Assembly: GCF_003148775.1 (NCBI RefSeq)
Contig: NZ_QGGW01000005.1
Coordinates: forward strand, 124,001-188,000
Reading direction: 5' to 3'
Length of the DNA: 64,000 nucleotides
From: Roseicyclus mahoneyensis
GTDB taxonomy: Bacteria > Pseudomonadota > Alphaproteobacteria > Rhodobacterales > Rhodobacteraceae
Shown here: positions 17,456 to 26,713 of the stretch, piece after piece
Layout: every line of letters begins with the position of its first letter
Numbering within the stretch: position 1 is the stretch's first letter
The notes under the pieces: generated by a model
Told to the model about the DNA's origin: nothing
The model's input: only the letters and a program-made list of their open reading frames with translations
The model's database searches: none
Made by a program: the position numbers and the translations under genes

Positions 17456-17905
17456 ATGACGCGCATCCCGACCTCCGCTCTGATCCTCGGCCTCGCGGGC
17501 CTTCTGCCCTTCCTCTACGGGGCGCTGTCGGTGCTGGTGCCGTCCACCGCAGGCCTGGGCTTCGCCTGGAGCCCCAACCATACCGGCGTGGCGCTGTTGC
17601 AGATCTACGGCATCGTGATCCTGTGCTTCATGGCGGGCGTGATCTGGGGCTTCGCCGCGCGGGCGGAGGGGCGGGAGGCGACGCTCTTCTACGCCCTGTC
17701 CGTGGTGCCTGCGATCTTCGTTTTCCTGACTGCCTTCGCCCAGCCGCGGCCGAGTCTCATCATGCTGATCCTTGGCTTCATGGCGCTGCTGGCCATTGAC
17801 GCAAGCGCCGCGCGGCAGGGGCTTGCGCCGGGCTGGTGGATGCGTCTGCGCCTGATGTTGACAGTGGTCGTGGTGCCCTGCCTTGCCATCGGCATACTTG
17901 CATGA
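17456..17905 (+). CDS. DUF3429 family membrane protein
   Basis: A 149-aa hydrophobic protein with about five helices matching DUF3429 (LGLAGLLPFLYGAL at the start, YGIVILCFMAGVIWGF in the middle). The family is common in proteobacteria; no function is known. It ends 9 bases before rnhA, so it is probably co-transcribed with it. Confidence 0.82.
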   Translation: MTRIPTSALILGLAGLLPFLYGALSVLVPSTAGLGFAWSPNHTGVALLQIYGIVILCFMAGVIWGFAARAEGREATLFYALSVVPAIFVFLTAFAQPRPSLIMLILGFMALLAIDASAARQGLAPGWWMRLRLMLTVVVVPCLAIGILA

Positions 17906-17914
17906 GGGCCGTCC

Positions 17915-18364
17915 ATGCCTGATCTTTTCGCCTACACGGATGGTGCCTGTTCCGGCAACCCGGGCCCCGGCGGTTGGGGGGCGCTCTTGCAGGCCAAAGA
18001 CGGCGAGACCGTCGTCAGGGAGCGCGAACTGAACGGCGGCGCGCGCGACACCACCAACAATCGTATGGAACTCTTGGCCGCCATCGCGGCGCTGGAGGCG
18101 CTGGAGCGCCCCTCGGCCATCACCATCATCACCGACAGCGCATATGTGAAAAACGGGGTCACCGGCTGGATCCACGGCTGGAAACGCAACGGCTGGAAAA
18201 CCTCGACCCGCAAACCGGTCAAGAACGAGGATCTCTGGCGCCGCCTCGACGAGGCGCAGGCGCGCCACAGCGTGACATGGGAATGGGTCAAGGGCCACGC
18301 TGGCCACCCCGAGAACGAACGCGCGGATGAATTGGCCCGCGCAGGCATGAAGCCGTTCAAATGA
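17915..18364 (+). CDS. rnhA: Ribonuclease HI
   Basis: A 149-aa RNase HI that removes RNA from RNA-DNA hybrids. Catalytic acids are present: D9 in [17 protein letters not shown], the Glu of [11 protein letters not shown], the Asp of [11 protein letters not shown] and the Asp in ENERADELA; the basic handle ([10 protein letters not shown]) and the HAGHPENE loop are intact. Length matches E. coli. Its stop overlaps the next start (ATGA). Confidence 0.97.
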   Translation: MPDLFAYTDGACSGNPGPGGWGALLQAKDGETVVRERELNGGARDTTNNRMELLAAIAALEALERPSAITIITDSAYVKNGVTGWIHGWKRNGWKTSTRKPVKNEDLWRRLDEAQARHSVTWEWVKGHAGHPENERADELARAGMKPFK

Positions 18365-18984
18365 CAATCCTGACGGCGCTCGATTATGCCGCCGTGCTGG
18401 TCTTTGCCTTGTCAGGCGCGCTGGCGGCCTCGCGCGCACAACTCGACATCGTGGGCTTTGCCTTTCTCGCCAGCCTGACGGCGCTTGGTGGCGGCACGGT
18501 GCGCGACCTTTTGCTCGACCGCAACCCGGTGTTCTGGATCGCCGACCCCACGCCGCTGGCCATTGCCTGCACCGCCGCCGTGCTGGTCTTCTTCACCGCG
18601 CATCTGCTGGAAAGCCGTCAGGCGGTCATCACATGGCTCGACGCGCTTGCCCTGCCCATTGCGGTCGCAGCCGGTGTGCGCGCCGCGACCGAGACAGGGC
18701 AAAGCGTGCCGATCATCTTGATCATGGGGATTGCAACGGGCTGTTTTGGCGGTCTTCTGCGCGACATCGTGGCCAACGAGGTGCCGCTCCTGATCCGCAC
18801 CGGCAAGCTTTACGTCACCGCGGCCTTTGCGGGCGCCGGGGCCTATCTTGTCTCGGGCCTGTTCTGGCCCTCTGACATGCTCTCGCTGGCCGCCTGCATT
18901 CTTGTTTGCTTCACGCTGCGCGCCGGATCGCTGCTCTATGGCTGGCAAATGCCGGTCTACAAACCGCGCTCGCCGCGCAGCTGA
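18361..18984 (+). CDS. TRIC/UPF0126 family cation channel-like membrane protein
   Basis: A 207-aa membrane protein with seven predicted helices and the two half-repeats of the bacterial TRIC (YadS/UPF0126) family: [21 protein letters not shown] in the first half and [18 protein letters not shown] in the second, each with the Gly-rich kink that lines the ion path in TRIC channels. Monovalent cation conduction is inferred from the family. Starts by 4-base overlap with rnhA. Confidence 0.87.
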   Translation: MTILTALDYAAVLVFALSGALAASRAQLDIVGFAFLASLTALGGGTVRDLLLDRNPVFWIADPTPLAIACTAAVLVFFTAHLLESRQAVITWLDALALPIAVAAGVRAATETGQSVPIILIMGIATGCFGGLLRDIVANEVPLLIRTGKLYVTAAFAGAGAYLVSGLFWPSDMLSLAACILVCFTLRAGSLLYGWQMPVYKPRSPRS

Positions 18985-19002
18985 CGCAAGCCCCCCACTT
19001 TC

Positions 19003-19026
19003 ATCTTTCCAAAAATATGCAAGGCC
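19003..19026 (+). repeat. Dispersed repeat family 1, copy D (core only)
   Basis: CTTTCATCTTTCCAAAAATATGC between two convergent genes; matches the core of copies at 5120, 25325 and 46178 but lacks the following GGGGGAG and hairpin. Confidence 0.5.
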
Positions 19027-19057
19027 GCCGCGCGACATTCCGCGCTGCCGCTCGTGG

Positions 19058-19324
19058 TCAGCGCCGCTTGCGGTCCTGCCGCCGCCGGTTGGCGTATTCC
19101 GTAGGGATCAAGATCAACGCGGCCGCAGATCCGACAATGGCGGTGACACCCGGCGAGCCCAGGCTGATGCCGAAGAGCGCCCGCAGGAAATACAGGATCA
19201 GCACCGCCCCGAAGGCGATGAAGACCGACGGGATGATCCCGTTATGGGTCCAGCCCCATTTCTCGAACAAGAAGGCGACGACACCGGCCAGCATCAGCGA
19301 GCCAAAGAAAGAGAACAAGATCAT
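19058..19324 (-). CDS. Small integral membrane protein
   Basis: An 88-aa protein with three hydrophobic segments (about residues 2-20, 29-50 and 57-74) and a very basic C-terminus ([13 protein letters not shown]), the pattern of a positive-inside small membrane protein. No domain recognised. It starts inside the fmt stop (ATGA), so it is probably the last gene of the def-def2-fmt operon. Function unknown. Confidence 0.65.
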   Translation of the reverse strand: MILFSFFGSLMLAGVVAFLFEKWGWTHNGIIPSVFIAFGAVLILYFLRALFGISLGSPGVTAIVGSAAALILIPTEYANRRRQDRKRR

Positions 19325-20235
19325 GGCTCACCCCCAACCACAGTACCGGGCGCGATACGCGCGCCTCTCAAAAAAGCCTCTGCCGCCATCCGGGGTTTGC
19401 CCTCGGGCTGAACCTCGGTCACCTCGACCGCACCCGACCCGCAGGCGACGGTCAGGCCCGTCAGCACCGTGCCCGGTGCGCCCGATCCCGCTGCAAGACG
19501 GCTTGCCACCAGTTTCACCCGCTTGCCCCCGATCATGGTCCAGGCCCCCGGAAAGGGCGACAGCCCCCGGATCTTGCGGTCTATGTGGGGTGCCGCCTGC
19601 GTCCAGTCCAGACGCGCCTCGGCCTTCTCGATCTTTTCGGCATAGGTAACGCCTGCGACGGGTTGGGGCATGGGCACCAGATGCTCAAGCCGGGCCAAGG
19701 CGTCCACGATCGCCTCGGCCCCCAGCGCCGACAATCGGTCATGCAACGACCCCGCCGTTTCCTCCGCCCCGATGGGGATGGCGTGGCTGAGCAGCACCGG
19801 CCCGGTGTCCAGCCGCGCCTCCATCTGCATGATGCACACGCCCGTCTCTTCATCCCCCGCCATGATCGCCCGCTGGATCGGCGCGGCGCCGCGCCAGCGT
19901 GGCAGAAGGCTTGCGTGGATGTTCAGGCAGCCGTGCGCCGGCGCGTCCAGCACCGCTTGCGGCAAGATCAGCCCATAGGCGACGACCACGGCGATATCGG
20001 CCCACAGCGCCGCGAACTCGGCCTGCGCTTCGGGCGTCCGCAAGCTCTTGGGGTGCCGCACATTCAGCCCCATCGCCTCGGCACGGGTCTGCACGGCGCT
20101 CGGTCGCTCGGCCTGTCCGCGCCCGGCAGGGCGGGGCGGCTGGGTGTAGACGCAGGCGATCTCGTGCCCGGCCCCGGCAAGCGCGTCGAGCACCGGCACC
20201 GAGAACTCCGGCGTTCCCATGAACACGACCCGCAT
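19321..20235 (-). CDS. fmt: Methionyl-tRNA formyltransferase
   Basis: A 304-aa enzyme formylating initiator Met-tRNA with 10-formyl-THF. The catalytic region [17 protein letters not shown] (Asn, His) and the later [17 protein letters not shown] (Asp) are intact, and the N-terminus [19 protein letters not shown] is diagnostic. It is the third gene of a leftward operon whose first two genes encode peptide deformylases; its ATG overlaps the preceding stop by one base (TGATG). Confidence 0.97.
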   Translation of the reverse strand: MRVVFMGTPEFSVPVLDALAGAGHEIACVYTQPPRPAGRGQAERPSAVQTRAEAMGLNVRHPKSLRTPEAQAEFAALWADIAVVVAYGLILPQAVLDAPAHGCLNIHASLLPRWRGAAPIQRAIMAGDEETGVCIMQMEARLDTGPVLLSHAIPIGAEETAGSLHDRLSALGAEAIVDALARLEHLVPMPQPVAGVTYAEKIEKAEARLDWTQAAPHIDRKIRGLSPFPGAWTMIGGKRVKLVASRLAAGSGAPGTVLTGLTVACGSGAVEVTEVQPEGKPRMAAEAFLRGARIAPGTVVGGEP

Positions 20236-20729
20236 CAGCGCGCCCCTTTCAGCGCGCGCTTGAGCAGCATGTTGCGCTTCACCTTGGACAGCCGGTCAAA
20301 ATACATCTGGCCCGCCAGATGGTCGATCTGGTGCTGGACCGATGTGGCCCAAAGCCCGGTGAATTCCTGCCGCACGCGCATCCCGTGATGGTCGGTAAAG
20401 GCCACGGTCACGACAGCGGGGCGGGTGACCTTGGCCCAGACGCCGGGCAGATTGGGGCTGGCTTCCTCGTGATCGTGCACAGCCTGCGAGGCCGCGATGA
20501 TCTCGGGGTTGGCCATGCGGATCGCTTGCCTGCGCGCATCACTCGCATCGACCACGGCCAGCCGCAGCATCACGCCGATCTGGGGCGCGGCCAGACCCAC
20601 GCCCGGCATCGCGTCCATCGTCTCGATCATGTCGTCCCAGATCGCGCGGATCTCATCCGTGATCGCGCCCACATCCCCCGCCGCTGTTCTGAGCCGCTTG
20701 TCGGGCCACATCACGAAAGGGCGCCGCAT
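20235..20729 (-). CDS. Peptide deformylase-like protein lacking catalytic residues
   Basis: A 164-aa member of the peptide deformylase family. The first motif [10 protein letters not shown] (residues 43-52) is intact, but the second, normally EGCLS with the metal-binding Cys, reads EEASPNLPG (88-96), and the third, normally HEIDH, reads HQIDH (133-137), replacing the catalytic Glu by Gln. The two His ligands remain. The protein is otherwise well preserved and free of stops, so it is a maintained paralogue rather than a pseudogene. It sits between an intact def (5-base gap) and fmt (1-base overlap). It probably cannot deformylate; a binding or regulatory role is inference. Confidence 0.85.
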   Translation of the reverse strand: MRRPFVMWPDKRLRTAAGDVGAITDEIRAIWDDMIETMDAMPGVGLAAPQIGVMLRLAVVDASDARRQAIRMANPEIIAASQAVHDHEEASPNLPGVWAKVTRPAVVTVAFTDHHGMRVRQEFTGLWATSVQHQIDHLAGQMYFDRLSKVKRNMLLKRALKGAR

Positions 20730-20734
20730 CCCGC

Positions 20735-21259
20735 TCACGCCTTTTCCCGCGCGCGGTCCTTCTTGAGCTTGACCATCTTGCGGGTGATCAGCTGTCGCTT
20801 GAGCGGCGTCAGGTAGTCGATGAACAAGACCCCGTTCAGATGGTCGATCTCGTGCTGCACGCAGGTGGCCCAAAGGCCGTCGAAATCTTCCTGCTGCGGG
20901 GCCCCGTTGCGGTCGATCCAGCGCACCGTAACCTCGGCGGGGCGTTCGACATCGGCATATTGATCCGGGATCGACAGGCAGCCTTCCTCATAGACGTTGC
21001 GCGTGTCGGACTCGGCCACGATCTCCGGGTTGAACATCGCCAGCGGGCGCGGCGTGGCCCCTTCGCCCTTGACGCAATCCATCACGATCAGCCGTGCGTC
21101 CACGCCCACCTGTGGCGCGGCAAGGCCAATGCCAGGTGCTGCATACATGGTTTCCAGCATGTCATCGGCCAGCCGGCGCAGATCGTCCGACAGATCGGCG
21201 ATCTGGGGCGCGGTCTTTTTCAGCCGTGGGTCGGGATGGATCAGGATCGGGCGTTTCAT
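20735..21259 (-). CDS. def: Peptide deformylase
   Basis: A 174-aa active-type peptide deformylase, which removes the formyl group from nascent N-terminal methionine. All three motifs are complete: GIGLAAPQVG (residues 43-52), EGCLS with Cys94, and HEIDH (136-140). ATG 21259 begins MKRPILIHPDPRL, a standard start; upstream frame is a shadow of the divergent aminotransferase gene. First gene of def-def paralogue-fmt-small membrane protein. Confidence 0.96.
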   Translation of the reverse strand: MKRPILIHPDPRLKKTAPQIADLSDDLRRLADDMLETMYAAPGIGLAAPQVGVDARLIVMDCVKGEGATPRPLAMFNPEIVAESDTRNVYEEGCLSIPDQYADVERPAEVTVRWIDRNGAPQQEDFDGLWATCVQHEIDHLNGVLFIDYLTPLKRQLITRKMVKLKKDRAREKA

Positions 21260-21370
21260 GGGCGTCCATTTAGGACAAGCGCAGCCCCGCCGCAATAAGC
21301 GTGGTCCAAGGGTTGCGCTTGCCGTTTTCCCCGGTAGCGTGGCGCGGTGCAGACAGTGACGGAGCCCCCC

Positions 21371-22540
21371 ATGTCCTTCGACGAGATCATCGACCGCCGC
21401 GGCAGCCATTGCGTGAAATGGGACATGATGCAGACGCTCTACGGCGTCGCGCCCGACGAGGGGCTTTCGATGTGGGTCGCCGACATGGAGTTTCGCCCGC
21501 CCGCCTGCGTGCAAGATGCGCTGCAAGCCATGCTCGATCACGGGATCTACGGCTATTTCGGCGATGACAGCGCCTACAAGGGCGCGATCTGCTGGTGGCT
21601 GGAAAACCGCCATGGCTGGCAGGTTGACCCCGACTGGATCTTTACCACCCATGGGCTGGTGAACGGCACCGCCATGTGCCTCGACGCCTTCACCAAGGAA
21701 GGCGACGGGATCGTTCTTTTCACGCCGGTCTACCACGCCTTCGCCAAGGTGATCCGCGCCTCGAACCGCGATCTGGTGCAATGCGAGATGCCCATCGTGG
21801 ACGGGCAGTATGTGCTCGATTTCGACACCTGGGATGCGCAGATGCAGGGCCATGAAAAGATGCTGGTCCTGTGCTCGCCGCACAATCCCGGTGGCCGCGT
21901 CTGGACGAAGGCTGAGCTTGAGGGCGTGGCCGAGTTTGCCAGACGTCACGACCTTATCCTTGTCTCCGACGAGATCCACGCCGACCTTCTGATGCCCGGC
22001 CAGCGCCATACGCCCATGGCGCTGATCGAGGGCATCGCTGACCGGCTGGTGATGATGACGGCGGGCACCAAGACCTTCAACATCGCGGGCGCGCATGTGG
22101 GCAATGTCATCATCCCCGACGCAAGCCTGCGCGCGCGCTTCGGCGCGCGGATGATGGCCTTGGGCATGTCGCCCAATTCCTTCGGACTGCATATGGTGAC
22201 GGCGGCCTATTCGCCCGCCGGTGCGGCTTGGGTGGATGATCTGTGCGCCTATCTGGCGGGCAACGCCAAGGTCTTCGATGACGGGATCAACGCCATTCCC
22301 GGCCTCAGGTCGATGGCGCTGCAATCGACCTATCTGGCTTGGGTCGATTTTGCGGGCACCGGCATGACGCGCGAGGAATTTACCGCGCGGGTGGAGCAAG
22401 GCGCCAAGATCGCCGCCAACCACGGCCCGACCTTCGGCACCGGCGGCGACAGTTTCCTGCGCTTCAACATCGCCGCCCCGCGCAGCACGATCGAGGATGC
22501 CGTGGCGCGGATGCAAAAGGCGTTCGGCGACTTGCAATAG
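21371..22540 (+). CDS. PatB/MalY-type PLP-dependent C-S lyase (cystathionine beta-lyase-like)
   Basis: A 389-aa fold-type I PLP enzyme of the PatB/MalY group, which cleave carbon-sulfur bonds of cystathionine or cysteine conjugates. WVADMEFRPPACV near the N-terminus and the PLP-lysine box MTAGTKTFNIAGAHVGNV are characteristic; LCSPHNPGGRVWTK and LVSDEIHADLLMPG are the other cofactor-binding segments. I chose ATG 21371 (ACGGAG 5-10 bases upstream) over a GTG at 21347. Substrate not determined; aminotransferase annotation is common but C-S lyase is likelier. Confidence 0.88.
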   Translation: MSFDEIIDRRGSHCVKWDMMQTLYGVAPDEGLSMWVADMEFRPPACVQDALQAMLDHGIYGYFGDDSAYKGAICWWLENRHGWQVDPDWIFTTHGLVNGTAMCLDAFTKEGDGIVLFTPVYHAFAKVIRASNRDLVQCEMPIVDGQYVLDFDTWDAQMQGHEKMLVLCSPHNPGGRVWTKAELEGVAEFARRHDLILVSDEIHADLLMPGQRHTPMALIEGIADRLVMMTAGTKTFNIAGAHVGNVIIPDASLRARFGARMMALGMSPNSFGLHMVTAAYSPAGAAWVDDLCAYLAGNAKVFDDGINAIPGLRSMALQSTYLAWVDFAGTGMTREEFTARVEQGAKIAANHGPTFGTGGDSFLRFNIAAPRSTIEDAVARMQKAFGDLQ

Positions 22541-22545
22541 GGTGC

Positions 22546-22584
22546 GCAATCTGCCCGCCACACGGCCAATGGCGGGCAGATTGC
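22546..22584. terminator. Long perfect hairpin after the C-S lyase gene
   Basis: A 15-bp perfect stem GCAATCTGCCCGCCA/TGGCGGGCAGATTGC around a 9-base loop, 5 bases after the stop codon. A T-run is lacking (CACTTTA follows), so it may stabilise the mRNA end as much as terminate. Part of it (GGGCAGATTGCC) recurs in the hairpin at 35002-35022. Confidence 0.6.
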
Positions 22585-22607
22585 CACTTTACGCCGCAGC
22601 GCAGCGC

Positions 22608-22671
22608 TTGCATGCCGCAACGCAATATCCTATCCCCTGACGCAATCGATACGAAACATCCTTGCGCAAGG
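22608..22671. promoter_or_regulatory. TTGC...GCAA inverted repeats upstream of mcl1
   Basis: Two symmetrical sites lie in front of the malyl-CoA lyase gene: TTGCATGCCGCAA (22608-22620) and the perfect palindrome CCTTGCGCAAGG (22660-22671, ending 9 bases before the ATG). The TTGC/GCAA symmetry recalls sites bound by short-chain acyl-CoA pathway regulators (ScfR/PccR/RamB group), but the match to a specific regulator is inference. Confidence 0.4.
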
Positions 22672-22680
22672 TATAGACCC

Positions 22681-23640
22681 ATGAGCTTCCGCCTCCAGCC
22701 CCCGCCCGTCGCCCGCCCGAACCGCTGCCAGCTTTTCGGCCCCGGCTCGCGCCCGGCGATCTTCGAGAAAATGGCGGCCAGTGCGGCGGATGTGATCAAC
22801 CTCGATCTCGAGGATTCGGTCACCCCGAACGACAAACCCGAGGCGCGCAAGAATGTCATCGCGGCCATCGGCGATGTCGACTGGGGCACCAAGACGCTGA
22901 GCGTGCGGATCAACGGGCTCGACAGCCCCTATTGGTATCGTGACGTGGTGGACCTGCTGGAACAGGCCAGCGAACGCCTCGACCTCATCATGATCCCCAA
23001 GGTGGGCTGTGCCGCCGATATCTACGCCGTCGACGCGCTGGTGACCTCGGTCGAGGCCGCGATGGGCCGGAAAAAGCGGATCGGCTTCGAGATCATCATC
23101 GAATCCGCCGCCGGCATCACCCATGTTGCCGAAATCGCCGCCGCCAGCCCGCGCCTGCAGGCGATGAGCCTTGGCGCCGCCGATTTCGCGGCCTCGATGG
23201 GGATGCAGACCACCGGCATCGGCGGCACGCAGGAAACCTACTACATGCACCACGCAGGCGCGAATTACTGGGCAGATCCGTGGCATTGGGCGCAGGCCGC
23301 CATCGTGGCCGCCTGCCGCACCCATGGCGTTTTGCCGGTCGATGGCCCTTTCGGAGACTTTTCCGATGACGAGGGGTTCTTGGCGCAGGCCCGCCGGTCC
23401 GCCACGCTGGGCATGGTCGGCAAATGGGCGATCCACCCCAAGCAGGTGGCGCTGTCGAATTCTGTCTTTACCCCGTCCGAGGCTGCCGTGGCCGAGGCGC
23501 GCGAGATCCTCGCCGCAATGGAGCAAGCCAAGGCCGAAGGGCAGGGCGCGACCGTCTACAAGGGGCGGCTCGTGGACATTGCCTCCATCAAGCAGGCCGA
23601 GGTGATCGTGAGACAATCCGAGATGATCGCGGGCGGCTGA
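22681..23640 (+). CDS. mcl1: L-malyl-CoA/beta-methylmalyl-CoA lyase
   Basis: A 319-aa CoA-ester lyase very like Rhodobacter Mcl1, which reversibly splits beta-methylmalyl-CoA and malyl-CoA into glyoxylate plus propionyl-CoA or acetyl-CoA in the ethylmalonyl-CoA pathway of acetate assimilation. The start [20 protein letters not shown] and the metal/CoA segments [24 protein letters not shown] and [12 protein letters not shown] support this. Two palindromic sites precede it. It is followed, 88 bases on, by accA. The rest of the ethylmalonyl-CoA pathway is not in this window. Confidence 0.93.
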   Translation: MSFRLQPPPVARPNRCQLFGPGSRPAIFEKMAASAADVINLDLEDSVTPNDKPEARKNVIAAIGDVDWGTKTLSVRINGLDSPYWYRDVVDLLEQASERLDLIMIPKVGCAADIYAVDALVTSVEAAMGRKKRIGFEIIIESAAGITHVAEIAAASPRLQAMSLGAADFAASMGMQTTGIGGTQETYYMHHAGANYWADPWHWAQAAIVAACRTHGVLPVDGPFGDFSDDEGFLAQARRSATLGMVGKWAIHPKQVALSNSVFTPSEAAVAEAREILAAMEQAKAEGQGATVYKGRLVDIASIKQAEVIVRQSEMIAGG

Positions 23641-23728
23641 CGGGCAGCATGGGGCCGCGGCGCAGTTGCATCCGGCCCCTTGCCCGGCCATATACCACCA
23701 AAGGCCGCAGCGATCGGGCACAACCACC

Positions 23729-24691
23729 ATGACCACCTATCTCGACTTCGAAAAACCCCTCGCCGAGATCGAAGGCAAGGCCGAGGAATTGCGCGCGCTT
23801 GCCCGCCGCAACGAGACGATGGACGTGGAGACCGAGGCCGCGGCGCTGGACAAGAAGGCCGCGGATATGCTGCGCGACCTCTACAAGGACCTGTCGCCTT
23901 GGCGCAAATGCCAGGTCGCGCGCCATCCTGACCGGCCGCATTGCCGTGACTATATCCGTGCGCTGTTCACCGAATATACGCCGCTGGCGGGCGACCGGAA
24001 TTTCGCTGACGATCATGCAGTCATGGGCGGTCTGGCCCGGTTCCGCGACACGCCCGTGATGGTGATCGGCCATGAAAAGGGCCATGACACCAAGACCCGG
24101 ATCGAACGCAATTTCGGCATGGCCCGCCCCGAGGGCTATCGCAAGGCCGTGCGTCTGATGGAACTGGCAGATCGTTTCGGCCTGCCCGTGGTCACGCTGG
24201 TCGACACGCCCGGCGCCTACCCCGGCAAGGGCGCCGAGGAACGCGGCCAGTCGGAGGCGATCGCCCGCTCCACCGAGGCCTGTCTGACGATCGGCGTGCC
24301 GCTGGTTTCCATCATCATCGGCGAGGGTGGATCGGGCGGGGCCGTGGCCTTTGCTACGGCGGACCGGTTGGCGATGCTGGAGCATTCGGTCTATTCGGTC
24401 ATCTCGCCCGAGGGATGCGCCTCGATCTTGTGGAAGGATTCCGAGAAGATGCGTGAGGCCGCCGAGGCGTTGCGCCTGACCGCGCAGGACCTCAACAAGC
24501 TGGGCATCTGCGACCGCGTCATCCCCGAACCGATGGGCGGCGCACAGCGCGATCCGCAGGCGACCATCGCCGCCGTGGGCGAGGCGATTGCCGCACTGCT
24601 GGACCCGCTGGTGTCCAAGGACCGGGCCGCACTGATCAAGGCGCGGCGGCGCAAATATCTCGACATGGGATCCAAAGGTCTGGCCGCGTGA
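23729..24691 (+). CDS. accA: Acetyl-CoA carboxylase carboxyltransferase subunit alpha
   Basis: A 320-aa alpha subunit of carboxyltransferase, which with AccD makes malonyl-CoA for fatty acids. [21 protein letters not shown] is the standard N-terminus (a coiled helix), and GRPHCRDYI-like [28 protein letters not shown] and [14 protein letters not shown] mark the crotonase-like core. Its TGA overlaps the next gene's GTG start by 4 bases. Confidence 0.97.
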   Translation: MTTYLDFEKPLAEIEGKAEELRALARRNETMDVETEAAALDKKAADMLRDLYKDLSPWRKCQVARHPDRPHCRDYIRALFTEYTPLAGDRNFADDHAVMGGLARFRDTPVMVIGHEKGHDTKTRIERNFGMARPEGYRKAVRLMELADRFGLPVVTLVDTPGAYPGKGAEERGQSEAIARSTEACLTIGVPLVSIIIGEGGSGGAVAFATADRLAMLEHSVYSVISPEGCASILWKDSEKMREAAEALRLTAQDLNKLGICDRVIPEPMGGAQRDPQATIAAVGEAIAALLDPLVSKDRAALIKARRRKYLDMGSKGLAA

Positions 24692-25236
24692 TCACCCGCC
24701 GCGCGCTGCTGGCGGCGGCGGCACTGGGGCTGGCCCGGCCTGTTCACGCGCAGGGTCACGCATTGAGGGAATTGTCAGGCATGACACCGGCCACGGCGCT
24801 TGACTGGAGCTATCTGGGCGACGCCGTCATGGGCGGCGTGTCGCAGGGCATGGCCCGGATCGAAGCGGGCGCGCTGCGCCTGACCGGCACCGTGTCGACG
24901 GCCAATCGCGGCGGCTTCATCCAGGCGCGTATCGCGCTGCCGGGCGGCCTGCCCGAGGGCGCGACAGCCCTGCGCCTGCGGGTTCGTGGCAATGGCGAGC
25001 GCTATTTCATCCATCTGCGCACCACCCGGACGGCGCTGCCCTGGCAGTATTACCAGCAGGGCTTTGACACCGGGCCGGACTGGGCCGAGGTGGTGTTGCC
25101 CTTGACGGGCTTTGCCGCCTCGGGGCGGTTGATGGTGGGGGCGGTGCGGCCCGAGGAGGTACGCTCTGTCGGGTTGGTCGCCTATGGGCGCGACCATGTG
25201 GCGGATGTCTCGCTGGCGGCACTGGGCGCGGTTTGA
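24688..25236 (+). CDS. Secreted CIA30 family protein
   Basis: A 182-aa protein with an N-terminal signal peptide (about residues 1-21, ending PVHA-Q; an RR pair at positions 4-5 makes Tat export possible) and a CIA30 domain, the carbohydrate-binding-like fold named after complex I assembly factor 30. [20 protein letters not shown] and [12 protein letters not shown] are family-typical. It starts at a GTG overlapping the accA stop, so translation is coupled. A role in complex I assembly is known only for the eukaryotic relatives. Confidence 0.82.
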   Translation: MITRRALLAAAALGLARPVHAQGHALRELSGMTPATALDWSYLGDAVMGGVSQGMARIEAGALRLTGTVSTANRGGFIQARIALPGGLPEGATALRLRVRGNGERYFIHLRTTRTALPWQYYQQGFDTGPDWAEVVLPLTGFAASGRLMVGAVRPEEVRSVGLVAYGRDHVADVSLAALGAV

Positions 25237-25273
25237 GTCAAAGTGGTTCGCCGCGCGTTGCGCGTCGACCCGG

Positions 25274-25330
25274 GCGAGGGGGTTTCACCCCCTCGCGCTC
25301 CCCCAGCATATTTCCGGAAAGATGAAGGGG
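25274..25330 (-). repeat. Dispersed repeat family 1, copy C with hairpin
   Basis: On the minus strand: CATCTTTCCGGAAATATGC, then TGGGGGAGC, then a perfect 10-bp stem GCGAGGGGGT/ACCCCCTCGC (25274-25283 with 25287-25296). It lies between the stops of two convergent genes and can act as a transcript end for either. Confidence 0.68.
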
Positions 25331-25332
25331 CG

Positions 25333-26109
25333 TCAGAGGGTTGCGAAATGCGCCGTGAGGCGCGCGGCCTCCTTGTCGAGACCGAAGGGTGGGTTGACCA
25401 CGAAAAGACCCGAGCCGGTCATGCCATGACCCGGGCGAGCGGGAGGAAAGCGGACCTCGTGTGACAGGGCATCGGGGAAAGTGGCGCGCAGGGTTTGGAC
25501 CATGCCCGCCTGAGCCCCCAAGGCGAGGATCGGATACCAGAGCATCATGACGCCGACGTTCCACTTGCGATGGAGCTTTGCCATCAAGTCCGGGATGCGG
25601 TCGTAATCCGTCTTTATCTCATAGCTCGGATCGATGAGCAGAAAACCCCGGCGGGGCTCGGGAGGTGTTCGGGAGAGAGCCATGGCGAAGCCGTCCTCCT
25701 GCACCACCTCGACATATCTGCCGGGCAGCGCCCCGCGCAGGGCCGCAACCTCGGCCGGGTGCAATTCGGCGAGCGTCATCGCATCGAAGGGGCGCAGCAG
25801 CGCCGCCGCGATCAGGGGCGAGCCGGGATAGGCGGCGGGACCATGTGCGGCGATGACGGATGCGCGGGCGCGGGCATAGGGGTGGTCGGGGGGGAACCAT
25901 TTGGCCACCCGCGCGATGCCCAGCGCCGCCTCGCCGGTCTTGACGGCCTCGGGCGCGTCGAGCCGGTAGAGGCCGCGCCCCGAATGAGTCTCGAAATAGC
26001 TCAGCGGCTTGTCCTTGGCCGTCATGTGGCCGAGCGCTGTGGCCAGAGCCGCGTGCTTATGGACATCGGCGAGGTTTCCGGCGTGATAGGCGTGCTGGTA
26101 GGACAGCAT
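25333..26109 (-). CDS. rlmJ: 23S rRNA (adenine(2030)-N6)-methyltransferase
   Basis: A 258-aa RlmJ-type enzyme modifying A2030 of 23S rRNA. MLSYQHAYHAGNLADVHKH is the diagnostic start, SYFETHSGRGLYRL precedes the SAM site, and the catalytic motif is DPSYE in LLIDPSYEIKTDY. Last gene of the leftward ftsE-ftsX-plsC-PPOX-rlmJ run, 4 bases after the preceding stop. Confidence 0.93.
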   Translation of the reverse strand: MLSYQHAYHAGNLADVHKHAALATALGHMTAKDKPLSYFETHSGRGLYRLDAPEAVKTGEAALGIARVAKWFPPDHPYARARASVIAAHGPAAYPGSPLIAAALLRPFDAMTLAELHPAEVAALRGALPGRYVEVVQEDGFAMALSRTPPEPRRGFLLIDPSYEIKTDYDRIPDLMAKLHRKWNVGVMMLWYPILALGAQAGMVQTLRATFPDALSHEVRFPPARPGHGMTGSGLFVVNPPFGLDKEAARLTAHFATL

Positions 26110-26113
26110 CGCG

Positions 26114-26713
26114 CTACCACATCCGCTTTGGCGCTTCGCTGGGATAGCTCAGATCGTAGCCATCGGCGTCGAAGCCCGCGTCACGTTCAGCGATGAACTG
26201 GCCCGCCGAGGGCAAGCCCGCACTGTCATCGCGCGTCCAGAGGCCGGATCGCATCAGCGCCTTGGCGCATTGGAAATAGACCTCGGCCACCGTCACCACG
26301 ACCACCACCTTCGGGTGCTTTCCGCCCTGCTCGAAACTCAGTGTCATCTCCGGATCAATGCTGACCACCGCGCGCCCGTTCACCCGCACCACGTTCAGCG
26401 ATCCGGGCACCATCACCATCAGCGACACGCGCCCATCCACCACGATGTTGCGCAGTCCATCCAGCCGGTTGTTGCCGCGCCAGTCGGGCAGAGCCAGCGT
26501 GCGGTCATCGAGGATGCGCAGCACCGGGCCATCGTCGCCGCGCGGGCTTGCGTCGGTGCCCTCGGGGCCGACGGTGCACAGGACGCAGAACCGCGCGGCC
26601 TCGATCCAGCGCCGGTAGAGCGGGGTCAGATGATCCACGACCTTGCTCAGCGACGTGGGCACCGGCCTGTCGTAGAGCGCCTCGAGCGCCGCGATATCCT
26701 CAACGATGCGCAT
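26114..26713 (-). CDS. FMN-dependent pyridoxamine 5'-phosphate oxidase-like flavoprotein
   Basis: A 199-aa split-barrel protein of the MSMEG_1061-type PPOX family. RFCVLCTVGPEGTDASPRGDD and the Arg/Asn-rich LALPDWRGNNRLDGLRNI are the FMN-binding segments; the C-terminal HPKVVVVVTVAEVYFQCAKALMRS part is split across typical strands. Likely a general FMN/F420-type reductase; substrate unknown. Overlaps the end of plsC by 14 bases. Confidence 0.85.
   Translation of the reverse strand: MRIVEDIAALEALYDRPVPTSLSKVVDHLTPLYRRWIEAARFCVLCTVGPEGTDASPRGDDGPVLRILDDRTLALPDWRGNNRLDGLRNIVVDGRVSLMVMVPGSLNVVRVNGRAVVSIDPEMTLSFEQGGKHPKVVVVVTVAEVYFQCAKALMRSGLWTRDDSAGLPSAGQFIAERDAGFDADGYDLSYPSEAPKRMW

Noticed and set aside
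20735-22561. A 608-aa frame that would fuse def to sequence opposite the C-S lyase gene
   Set aside because: Only the last 174 codons resemble deformylase; the rest is antisense to a clear PLP enzyme. Start set at 21259.
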